The notes beneath the pieces were generated by a model that had not been told where the DNA came from, ran no database searches, and was given only the letters and a program-made list of their open reading frames with translations. Shown one piece after another: positions 1 through 6,106 of a DNA stretch of 7,509 nucleotides. This DNA is from Rhodobacteraceae bacterium UBA2553 (GTDB taxonomy: Bacteria; Pseudomonadota; Alphaproteobacteria; Rhodobacterales; Rhodobacteraceae). The first letter of the stretch is position 1, and each line of letters opens with the position of its first letter. Both the position numbers and the translations under genes were made by a program. Location of the stretch: contig DDMF01000116.1 of the NCBI GenBank assembly GCA_002340515.1, positions 2,220-9,728 of the forward strand, in the 5' to 3' direction.

Positions 1-2006
1 GAAGTTATGGGAACGACACCATTGATGGCGGAGCGGGTAATGACACATTCCATGGTGGAAGTGGTGATGACGTTTTCTATGTAAATGCACCGAGTGATAG
101 GGTTTATGAGCATTCGGGCGGCGGTATGGACCTGATTTACAGTACGTTCAGCCTGACCTTGACCCAATATGCAAATGTGGAAAATGCTACACTTTTGGGA
201 TCTTCGGGGCTTTCTCTCACCGGCAATGCAGGTGCAAATGTGCTTCGAGGCAATTCCGGAAATAACTATTTTATCGGAAATGGTGGGAATGACAGAATTT
301 ATGGTGATCTGGGCGGGGATACCCTGCACGGTGGGAGCGGTCACGACCGGCTTTTCGGCGAGGACGGGAATGATTATCTGTCAGGAAGCACCGGGAATGA
401 TTACATTGAGGGGGGCGCAAATAACGATACACTGCATGGTGGAATTGGCAACGATACGCTGTCTGGTGGGACAGGAAATGATTGGTTTTACGCCGGGGAT
501 GGTAACGATTACCTCTCGGCGAGCTCGGGCAATGATTATATAGTCGCAGATGGCGGTGTTGACACTCTCTATGGTGGCTCCGGGAATGACACACTACATG
601 CTGGGAGTGGCAATGACAGATCCTTTGGCCACGGTGGACATGATTATATTTCTGGGAGCACTGGTAACGATTACATAGAGGGTGGATCTGAGAATGACAC
701 CCTGCACGGTGGAGCAGGCAACGATACGCTGTCTGGTGGGACAGGAAATGATTGGTTTTACGCTGGGAATGATAATGATTACCTGCTGGGGCATTCTGGC
801 GATGACTACATCGTTGGAGATAATGGTGTAGACACCCTGTATGGCAACTCTGGAAACGACACTCTGCATGCAGGCAGTGGCAATGATCGGGCTTTCGGGC
901 ATGACGGGCATGATTATATCTCTGGGAGCACTGGTAACGATTACATAGAGGGTGGCTCAGGAAATGATACGCTCAACGGGGGGGCTGGTAACGACACTTT
1001 GCGTGGTGGTGAAGGGCGTGATCGGTTGATAGGTGGAAGTGGTAATGAGTATTTGTCCGGGAATGCGGGTGATGACACCCTAGATGGTGGAGCTGGATCG
1101 GATTCAATGTCTGGCGGTACTGGCAATGACCACTACTACGTAAATTCGACAAGTGACCGAATTTACGAAGCAAGCAATGGTGGGCAAGACAAAGCCAATA
1201 GCTATATTAGCTTTAATTTGGCTCTCCATTCTAACCTCGAAGATGCAACCCTACTCGGGACGGCAAACCTGAATCTCTATGGCAGCGCAGGTGTTAATAT
1301 TTTGCGTGGGAATAATGGTAATAACTACATTGCAGGAAATGGTGGCGCAGATCAAATTTTTGGGTCCTTGGGTAACGATGCACTTCATGGCGGAAGTGGA
1401 AATGACAGACTTTTTGGTGAAACTGGGGCGGACTATCTATCTGGAAGTTTTGGCAATGACTACATTGATGGCGGCTCCAGCAATGACACAATATATGGCG
1501 GATCTGGTCATGACACGCTGCACGCTGGAAGTGGTAATGATCGTTTCTGGGGAGGGGCGGGGAATGATTACATGTCCGCCAGCACCGGGAATGATTATTT
1601 AGACGCTGGATCCGAAAATGACACACTTCATGGAGGTTCTGGTCGCGACTCAATGCATGGTGGGGCTGGTAATGATTTGTTCTATGGCGGAGATGGCAAT
1701 GACTACATGTCAGGAAGTTATGGGAACGACACCCTTGATGGCGGAGCGGGTAATGACACATTCCATGGTGGAAGTGGTGATGATCAGTTTGTGTTTCTCT
1801 CTGGCAATCAGCAGGCAGTAGTCCGTGACTTCGAAGACAATCAAGACAAATTATTACTATCAGGATTTGGCTTTGCTGATGCAACAGCTGCGCTTGCAAG
1901 TGCTATCCAAAATGGTAGCTCGGTTGTGTTTTATTTTGCAAGCGGCGATCAGTTGACAGTGTTGAACTCGAATACCCTTGCATTAGCAGACGATATTCTA
2001 GTGTAA
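1..2006 (+). CDS. RTX repeat protein, C-terminal part (5' end outside window)
   Basis: The frame is open from base 3 at the window edge to the TAA at 2004-2006, giving 667 visible codons. The ATG at 126 lies inside a repeat module and is not a credible start. Nearly the whole protein is RTX nonapeptides of the GGxGxDxUx type (GGAGNDTL, GGSGNDRLF, GGTGNDWF), which in this family form calcium-binding parallel beta-rolls. Two linker modules (about bases 72-300 and 1131-1359) carry the GGxD...ENATLLG / EDATLLG...GNxGNNY pattern common in long RTX adhesins and S-layer-like proteins. The last 73 codons look like a type I secretion C-terminus. The family is secreted through ABC/MFP/TolC exporters; no exporter gene is present here. 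No catalytic domain is visible, so enzyme, toxin and adhesin roles cannot be told apart without the N-terminus. It is acidic, glycine-rich and has no cysteine in the visible part. RTX identity is near certain; the role is unknown. Confidence 0.93.
   Translation, partial: SYGNDTIDGGAGNDTFHGGSGDDVFYVNAPSDRVYEHSGGGMDLIYSTFSLTLTQYANVENATLLGSSGLSLTGNAGANVLRGNSGNNYFIGNGGNDRIYGDLGGDTLHGGSGHDRLFGEDGNDYLSGSTGNDYIEGGANNDTLHGGIGNDTLSGGTGNDWFYAGDGNDYLSASSGNDYIVADGGVDTLYGGSGNDTLHAGSGNDRSFGHGGHDYISGSTGNDYIEGGSENDTLHGGAGNDTLSGGTGNDWFYAGNDNDYLLGHSGDDYIVGDNGVDTLYGNSGNDTLHAGSGNDRAFGHDGHDYISGSTGNDYIEGGSGNDTLNGGAGNDTLRGGEGRDRLIGGSGNEYLSGNAGDDTLDGGAGSDSMSGGTGNDHYYVNSTSDRIYEASNGGQDKANSYISFNLALHSNLEDATLLGTANLNLYGSAGVNILRGNNGNNYIAGNGGADQIFGSLGNDALHGGSGNDRLFGETGADYLSGSFGNDYIDGGSSNDTIYGGSGHDTLHAGSGNDRFWGGAGNDYMSASTGNDYLDAGSENDTLHGGSGRDSMHGGAGNDLFYGGDGNDYMSGSYGNDTLDGGAGNDTFHGGSGDDQFVFLSGNQQAVVRDFEDNQDKLLLSGFGFADATAALASAIQNGSSVVFYFASGDQLTVLNSNTLALADDILV
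72..1499 (+). repeat. 1059-base superrepeat with linker modules in the RTX gene
   Basis: The segment from about 72 to 440 aligns with about 1131 to 1499 at a constant offset of 1059 bases (353 codons), without indels at the points checked: codons 72/1131, 81/1140, 126/1185 and 372/1431. Both copies read YVNxxSDRxYE, then GGxD, then an (E/D)ATLLG strand, LRGNxGNNY, LHGGSGxDRLFGE and DYLSGS. Protein similarity is clear, while DNA identity is lower than in the 270-base units, which suggests an older duplication that holds the younger tandem units within it. Confidence 0.75.
339..998 (+). repeat. 270-base tandem higher-order repeat inside the RTX gene
   Basis: Units begin at 339, 609 and 879, each at a GNDR/GHDR codon group. 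The first two are complete at 90 codons; the third is recognisable to about 998 before diverging. Each full unit holds the order GNDR-F-G, NDYxSGS, GNDYIEGG, NDTLHGG, GNDTLSGG, GNDWFYAG, VDTLYG, NDTLHAGS. DNA identity is high in blocks: 447-493 equals 717-763 exactly (47 bases), and 651-685 equals 921-955 exactly (35 bases). The repeat is in frame, so copy-number change would keep the gene open. Confidence 0.85.
1714..1783 (+). repeat. 70-base direct repeat of the window start (1-70)
   Basis: Bases 1714-1783 match bases 1-70 with a single mismatch (A at 21, C at 1734). Both encode SYGNDT(I/L)DGGAGNDTFHGGSGDD, after which the two copies diverge abruptly: VFYVN and a linker module in the first, QFVF and the C-terminal secretion region in the second. 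The left copy is cut by the window edge, so the true repeat may be longer. Confidence 0.85.
1785..2003 (+). other. C-terminal RTX secretion-signal region of the protein
   Basis: The repeats stop at GGSGDD and a 73-residue non-repetitive tail follows. It has the layout seen at the C-terminus of many RTX proteins: an FVF strand, an RDF-x-DNQDKLLLSGFGF segment (compare the usual xDFxxGxDKIDLSxFG), an alanine-rich helix (ADATAALASAIQ), a VVFYFASGDQLTVL strand pair, and a terminal ADDILV. An acidic pair followed by hydrophobic residues at the extreme C-terminus is typical of uncleaved type I secretion signals. Assignment is by pattern and knowledge of the family; secretion was not tested. Confidence 0.7.
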
Positions 2007-2567
2007 ATCCGTTTGGAAGGTGATTTCTGAGAGAGGTTGGGCCCAGCGTGTATCCCGCTTTTCAACATATCCCGACCTTGTGAACTCCATTACTTCTAAG
2101 TCGTATTGTTGCGTATTCTGAGACGTAGATTGATCGATAACTTTAGCGCCAAATCGTTTGTGCCAATTCAAGACACCTTGATTGCTAAGCAAAACTTCAC
2201 AGGTCAGTTGATCAAGCTTCAATGTATCGAATGCATATGAAAGCCCCGCCAACTCGGTCATTTTCCAGAACTGCAACATTGGCCCCATTTCTTCCGGGGC
2301 ATGAGGTGTGAAATAAAATGCCCACCAGCCGGTCTTTTCTTGTTGAATATCAAAGAAAATTTGTACGGCTTTGACAAGGCCGTCCTGCTCGAGCAACATC
2401 ATGCTGAAACTCGGATCTTGCATTTTTCGTGCCCACCATTTTTGGTGTTCTTCGCCGGAGATTTCGTGCTGAGTGAGCATCGCATTTCGCACTTTTTCAG
2501 CATTCCGCCATGCATGCACATCCCAAATGTCTTTGTCAGTAGCCTTACGAAATAAGAAATTTTTCAT
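1998..2567 (-). CDS. PseH-like GNAT-family N-acyltransferase
   Basis: A 189-residue GNAT-fold protein with the family's usual size. The N-terminal part shows the pattern of PseH/FlmH-type amino-sugar acetyltransferases: FRKATDKDIWDVHAWRN, then EKVRNAM (residues 25-30) and ISGEEHQKWW (36-45). The C-terminal half holds the acyl-CoA-binding region (about 118-142: LDQLTCEVLLSNQG followed by NWHKRFGAK), matching the family's CEV-x-N-x-LHxKxGF pattern. PseH acetylates a UDP-linked 4-amino sugar during pseudaminic acid synthesis. No other pse gene is visible, so transfer of an acyl group made by the operon to an amino sugar or other amine is inferred. The start is the ATG at 2565-2567, with GGAG 7 bases upstream. 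It overlaps the LuxE-like stop in an ATGA junction, so it is translationally coupled. Its 3' end overlaps the convergent RTX gene. GNAT family is confident; substrate is unknown. Confidence 0.85.
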   Translation of the reverse strand: MKNFLFRKATDKDIWDVHAWRNAEKVRNAMLTQHEISGEEHQKWWARKMQDPSFSMMLLEQDGLVKAVQIFFDIQQEKTGWWAFYFTPHAPEEMGPMLQFWKMTELAGLSYAFDTLKLDQLTCEVLLSNQGVLNWHKRFGAKVIDQSTSQNTQQYDLEVMEFTRSGYVEKRDTRWAQPLSEITFQTDLH

Positions 2568-3652
2568 GAGGCTGCTCCATCAAAAGTATCTGAACAGCCG
2601 CGGACTTCGGCTTTTGGAAGTCGACCATGTACCGCGAATGTGTGCCCGTTACGGCCACAAGGGCAATCATCTACTCCCGTTATTTGACCCAGATCTTCTG
2701 TCAAAAGTGAATGTCCGGGATAGCTGTGAGGCAGGCACGAAAGTACTTGGATCAAGCCTTCTTCTCCGTGATCCGCAACACTCCAATCATGCGCTCGTCT
2801 GATGATAACGTCTGCGAATGAGGGGGCGTGAAGGCGGCCTGCTTCGCATTCTACAAAAATAGAGCCAACCTGTTCGACCATGCCGTAAAAGTTGTGGATT
2901 TTTGAAATCCCCGTCACAGCTTTTGTTCGTTGCTTAAAAGCATCATTGTCAACGGCCTCACTCAACAGCTTTTTCCAGCCACCAGAATGAACCAGAATGC
3001 CGTTTGGAATATTGACCGTTCGTCCGCTTTCTTCGAGTGCGCGCACAAAGTATTTCCAAGCCATGAATGTAAACCCAAACAGGAAAACTGGCCCATTGCC
3101 AAACTCTTCAAGGAACGGATCTATAGCGTCCCAATTGGGCTGCATTGTTTCATCGTGCAGGGCATAGCAATGCTTTCGTCCAAAATTGGCCATACCAAGG
3201 ATACCCGCGCCACGGGCCGAAAAGTTCAAACGGTCTTTGACGACGGATGGGTGATCCAGAACCAGCATTGGCATGCGTTGCTTGCCTAGGAAGCTTTGCA
3301 TGATTTGAACCATAGCTTTGGTCTGATATCCTGCGGTTCTGCGATCCAGGGAAATGCGCGACACCTGCTGACCTGTGGTGCCAGATGACGCCAGCATTTT
3401 GAATCTGTCTTCGGGTGAAATCGATTCAAGAAGATGTGATTTAAAAAGGCGAACTGGCAAAAACGGAAGGTCAGCCAGTTTTTCAACGCTATTTGGGGCG
3501 TTTTCAGCTGCGGTAATTGCAGAATAGGCAGCACAATGCGCGCGATGATGGGCTTCCAGCTCATTCAAGGCAGCAAGCAACGTCTTTTCCTTTTCAGCTT
3601 GCTTAGATGCATAGACTGGTTGGGTGAAAAGGGTGTCTAGCTGATCAGACAT
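2564..3652 (-). CDS. LuxE-family acyl-protein synthetase
   Basis: A 362-residue protein, close to LuxE length (about 370). LuxE adenylates a fatty acid and holds it as a thioester on its own cysteine before passing it to a reductase. Visible features: the adenylation loop SSGTTG at about 89-94; NFYGMVEQVGS at about 254-264, matching the Y-G-x-x-E/Q motif of adenylating enzymes; SLLTEDLG at about 315-322; a CPCGRNG motif at 330-336; and GRLPKAEVRGCS near the end with Cys353, the place where LuxE keeps its acyl-carrying cysteine (Cys364 in Photobacterium, from memory). ATG at 3650-3652 is preferred over the in-frame TTG at 3656-3658, because it has a GGAAGAG site 8 bases upstream and begins MSDQLDTLF. 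It starts 2 bases after the ligase stop. No luxC or luxAB gene is nearby, so a role in light production is not supported. A carrier or ligase role in acyl transfer is inferred. Confidence 0.88.
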   Translation of the reverse strand: MSDQLDTLFTQPVYASKQAEKEKTLLAALNELEAHHRAHCAAYSAITAAENAPNSVEKLADLPFLPVRLFKSHLLESISPEDRFKMLASSGTTGQQVSRISLDRRTAGYQTKAMVQIMQSFLGKQRMPMLVLDHPSVVKDRLNFSARGAGILGMANFGRKHCYALHDETMQPNWDAIDPFLEEFGNGPVFLFGFTFMAWKYFVRALEESGRTVNIPNGILVHSGGWKKLLSEAVDNDAFKQRTKAVTGISKIHNFYGMVEQVGSIFVECEAGRLHAPSFADVIIRRAHDWSVADHGEEGLIQVLSCLPHSYPGHSLLTEDLGQITGVDDCPCGRNGHTFAVHGRLPKAEVRGCSDTFDGAAS

Positions 3653-3654
3653 TA

Positions 3655-4995
3655 TCAAATCTCTTCCTGCGCCAAAAGTTGCAGCGCCGCATAGTCAATT
3701 TTTTCATTTGCCGTTCGCGGAAAGGTGTCAATATGCACCACCTTAAGGGACCTTGTGGGAAACGAAAATAATTCGATGGCGGCGCTGCGGATGATGTCGA
3801 TATCGCTTTGCTCAGTGAATACGACAAGCGTGTCATCTTGCCCAGAGCAGCAAACCGGATAACCCAGTCCCCCTAGCTTGCTTTCAACGTCTGAGAGGCT
3901 CACACGGTTGCCTTGTAACTTAATAAAGCGGTTCTTTCGTCCAATGATCCGAAATAGCCCTAATTCTGGCTCCTCGACTAAATCGCCAGTCATAAGTTGC
4001 CCATTCATTTGATCGCCTTCGGACAGATCGCGGACAGACTCGGCATAGCCCATCATAATGGAAGGGCTATTGACCACTAAGTCGCCCTCGCCAGAGCGTT
4101 CCAGCGAAACTCCGGGAATGGCATAACCAATACAATCAAAATGAGTGGTCATCTTGTCAAAGGGCAGCCAGCTAATCCGCGGGCCAGCCTCTGTTTGTCC
4201 GTACATAATGTGGAACTCCCACCCCCTATCCGTGGCGATGGCATGCAGTTCTTCAGCATATTTTCGCTCCAGACGCCCGCCGGCCTGAGTGAGAGTGCGC
4301 AGTTTTGGCAGCGATTTGCGCCCCAGCCTCATTCTTAGAAGCATTTCAAAGTGAAAAGGGACCCCCGAAATGCTTGTTGCTTGTTCCAGACGTTCCCAGA
4401 ACGGTTTTTGCATAACGGAATGCTCTGTCAACAATACCGTTGCGCCAACGGCCATATGGCTATGTAAGACGGACAGTCCATAGGAGTATTCAAACGGAAG
4501 GTGAGCAAGCGGTTTTTCGTCGGCTGTTAGATTAAGGTAATCGGCAATCGAGAATGCGTTTTCCGCCAGTTGCTTTGCTGTAAAGCGGACCAGTTTGGGG
4601 GAGCCGGTTGAGCCGGATGTAGATAAGCAAACTGAGAGATCCGGATGTAAATCTGGGGCCGTTACGTCAGTGCGAAGCTCTACAGCGGCTTCTTCTGGTC
4701 CAGGCCGGATGATTGCGCCAATTTGGTATAATTGCGTCAAGCTATCCAGCGTTGATTTGGCAATCTTGGATGACAACAACAACACGGTGTGGCCCGCCGC
4801 CTGCAACCCAATATATGCACCCAACATCGGCACGGTGTTGGCACAGAGCAATGCAACAATATGTCGGCCGGGCACCTGTGCGGCCCAACGGTCTCTAAGA
4901 TCATCCAAGTCGCCGTAGCAGAGCTGAGCGCCTGTATCGTCTTGCGCTAATACTGCCTCAGGCGACGCATTCTTTGGTCGTAATTCACAAAGCAT
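3655..4995 (-). CDS. Short AMP-forming acyl ligase (ANL superfamily)
   Basis: A 446-residue adenylate-forming enzyme that converts a carboxylic acid plus ATP to an acyl-adenylate and then to a thioester, here plausibly on the operon's own ACP. Motifs in order: phosphate loop STSGSTGSPK (125-134), YGQTEA (265-270), TGD (336-338), the hinge region GLFRIIGRKNRFIKLQGNRVS (about 346-366), and the C-terminal catalytic lysine in NEKIDY (Lys432). All core motifs are intact. It is shorter than typical acyl-CoA synthetases (500-560), mainly in the N-terminal domain, like stand-alone ligases of biosynthetic clusters. The upstream ATG at 5025 would overlap the reductase by 23 bases. The ATG at 4993-4995 has GAGGAA at good spacing and sits 7 bases after the reductase stop, so I chose it. 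The acid substrate cannot be told from sequence. Confidence 0.88.
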   Translation of the reverse strand: MLCELRPKNASPEAVLAQDDTGAQLCYGDLDDLRDRWAAQVPGRHIVALLCANTVPMLGAYIGLQAAGHTVLLLSSKIAKSTLDSLTQLYQIGAIIRPGPEEAAVELRTDVTAPDLHPDLSVCLSTSGSTGSPKLVRFTAKQLAENAFSIADYLNLTADEKPLAHLPFEYSYGLSVLHSHMAVGATVLLTEHSVMQKPFWERLEQATSISGVPFHFEMLLRMRLGRKSLPKLRTLTQAGGRLERKYAEELHAIATDRGWEFHIMYGQTEAGPRISWLPFDKMTTHFDCIGYAIPGVSLERSGEGDLVVNSPSIMMGYAESVRDLSEGDQMNGQLMTGDLVEEPELGLFRIIGRKNRFIKLQGNRVSLSDVESKLGGLGYPVCCSGQDDTLVVFTEQSDIDIIRSAAIELFSFPTRSLKVVHIDTFPRTANEKIDYAALQLLAQEEI

Positions 4996-4998
4996 AGC

Positions 4999-5004
4999 TT
5001 CCTC
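4999..5004 (-). promoter_or_regulatory. Ribosome binding site of the acyl ligase
   Basis: Read on the minus strand the sequence is GAGGAA, three bases before the ATG at 4993-4995 (five if only the GAGG core is counted). It shares bases with the reductase stop codon TGA (5003-5005), so ribosomes ending the reductase sit on it. This decides the ligase start at 4995 over the ATG at 5025. Confidence 0.7.
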
Positions 5005-5752
5005 AGATTTGCATGGCGCCGTCAATGCCGAGCACCTGCCCTGTCACATAAGCCGCTGCGGGGCTTGCTAAGAAGAGCGCCGCGTTTGCGACATCCTCAA
5101 TTGTGCCAAAGCGGCCCAGGCCAATGTCTGCAAGCGCGTGTTCGCGGGCATCACCAGAAATATCCGAGGTTAAATCGGTTTCAATAAACCCGGGTGCCAG
5201 TGCGTTGACGCGGATGTTGTGGGGGGCAAGCTCTTTTGCCAAAGCATGGGTTAATCCGATCATACCAGCTTTGGTTGCGCAATAGGCAGAATGTCCCGAA
5301 GCGCCAATGCGCCCCATAATTGAGGACATGTTCAAAATGACGCCGTGCTTTTTGCCGACCATTAGGCGGCCCGCAAGTTGAGCGCAAAGGAATGCGCCTT
5401 TCAAGTTTGTGTCCAGCATCATATCCAGATCCGCTTCTGATGACATTGCAAGCATCGCTGGGCGCATAACGCCCGCGTTGTTGACAAGCACATCAAGCCG
5501 TCCGGCCTCTTTTCGGATGGTCATTATCGCAGCTTTGACCGATGCGGCATCGCTAACGTCTAGTGCAATGGCGCGCGCATTTGGAAGCTCTGCTGCAAGC
5601 GCTTCTACATCTGCAATATTGCGACCAGACAACCAAACATGGGCACCGGCCTCTGCATAAAGGCGTGCAATTCCAGCTCCGATTCCACGACTGGCACCCG
5701 TCACAAGAGCCACTTGGCCTGTTAACTGAAAGCGATCAGAAATTAACGTCAT
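5003..5752 (-). CDS. FabG-like short-chain dehydrogenase/reductase
   Basis: A 249-residue classical SDR, the usual FabG length. It carries the Rossmann dinucleotide motif TGASRGIG (18-25), the NNAG motif (91-94), Asn116 in DTNLKG, and the catalytic Ser144, Tyr157 and Lys161 in the S-x12-YxxxK arrangement (YCATK). PGFIETDL follows at the usual place. The arginine in TGASRG and the R in SGRN after strand two favour NADPH. FabG reduces 3-oxoacyl-ACP to 3-hydroxyacyl-ACP, and the ACP gene directly upstream makes an acyl-ACP substrate likely. A sugar or other oxo-substrate remains possible. The frame is open upstream to an ATG at 5806, but the ATG at 5750-5752 gives the family's normal N-terminus and has GGGA 4 bases before it. 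From that start it overlaps the ACP gene by 17 bases, indicating coupling. Confidence 0.9.
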   Translation of the reverse strand: MTLISDRFQLTGQVALVTGASRGIGAGIARLYAEAGAHVWLSGRNIADVEALAAELPNARAIALDVSDAASVKAAIMTIRKEAGRLDVLVNNAGVMRPAMLAMSSEADLDMMLDTNLKGAFLCAQLAGRLMVGKKHGVILNMSSIMGRIGASGHSAYCATKAGMIGLTHALAKELAPHNIRVNALAPGFIETDLTSDISGDAREHALADIGLGRFGTIEDVANAALFLASPAAAYVTGQVLGIDGAMQI

Positions 5753-5981
5753 ATCGTCCCAAGATTTCTTTAGCTTTCGCAACGCTTGACATGTCAATGA
5801 TATCATCGGTGTCGAGCATAATGTCGAAAGCTTCTTCCAATGCGGCGACCAATGTCATGTGCGCAACAGAATCCCATTCTTTGATGGTATTGTATTGCAA
5901 CTCGTCCGTCACAGTAATTGGTTCGATTTGTAGCGCCTCAACAAAGGCTCCAACTAGCTTTTCAATGTTATCAGTTGACAT
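5736..5981 (-). CDS. Acyl carrier protein
   Basis: An 81-residue acidic protein with the acyl carrier fold. The phosphopantetheine site is Ser38 in EWDSVAHM, equivalent to the DSL motif of ACPs; the WDS form is typical of ACPs in accessory biosynthetic clusters rather than the housekeeping AcpP (DSLD). The helix after the serine (TLVAALEEAFDI) and the acidic DTDDIIDMSS loop match the family. A 4'-phosphopantetheinyl transferase from elsewhere must activate it. In-frame ATGs lie at 5993, 5987 and 5981. I chose 5979-5981 (MSTDNIEKL) because GGGA lies 6 bases upstream, while the ATG at 5993 has no clear site. It is the first gene of the five-gene operon and overlaps the reductase by 17 bases. 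The 125 bases up to pncB show no convincing promoter or terminator, so read-through from pncB is possible. Confidence 0.88.
   Translation of the reverse strand: MSTDNIEKLVGAFVEALQIEPITVTDELQYNTIKEWDSVAHMTLVAALEEAFDIMLDTDDIIDMSSVAKAKEILGRYDVNF
5757..5760 (-). promoter_or_regulatory. Ribosome binding site of the FabG-like reductase
   Basis: On the minus strand this reads GGGA (within TTGGGACGAT), 4 bases before the ATG at 5750-5752 and inside the end of the ACP gene. It is modest in strength but supports this start over the ATG 54 bases further upstream, which would add an 18-residue extension foreign to the SDR family. Confidence 0.5.
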
Positions 5982-6106
5982 ATTCATTCCCATGACAATG
6001 GCTTTCAGTTGGACATAAAACCATCCTACGCATTCTGCAAGAGAAGCTTTGTGGCGTTATGGTTTAGTGCTTTATTGGCGCTTCGATCCGCTACCAGAGT
6101 GGATTG

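Noticed and set aside
339..998. Regular repeats considered as a CRISPR array
   Set aside because: The repeats are directly adjacent, in frame, and encode RTX nonapeptides. There are no unique spacers of constant length and no cas genes.
1294..1899. Long open frame of 201 codons on the minus strand inside the RTX gene
   Set aside because: It is rich in histidine, cysteine and arginine, a by-product of reading Gly-Asp-Asn repeats on the other strand. It has no family resemblance, and the + strand repeats clearly code.
126..2006. ATG at 126 as the start of the RTX gene
   Set aside because: The same frame is open back to base 3 with RTX repeats in it, there is no ribosome site, and the ATG falls inside a linker module whose second copy has glutamine at that position (1185).
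2564..5981. lux-type bioluminescence operon
   Set aside because: Only a LuxE-family gene is present. Luciferase subunits, LuxC and LuxD are missing, and the ACP, ANL ligase and GNAT are not lux genes.
6012..6040. Minus-strand TTGCAG, a 17-base gap and TATGTC upstream of the ACP gene, considered as a sigma-70-type promoter
   Set aside because: Only three of six bases match consensus in each box, and such matches are common by chance. The operon could also be read from pncB.
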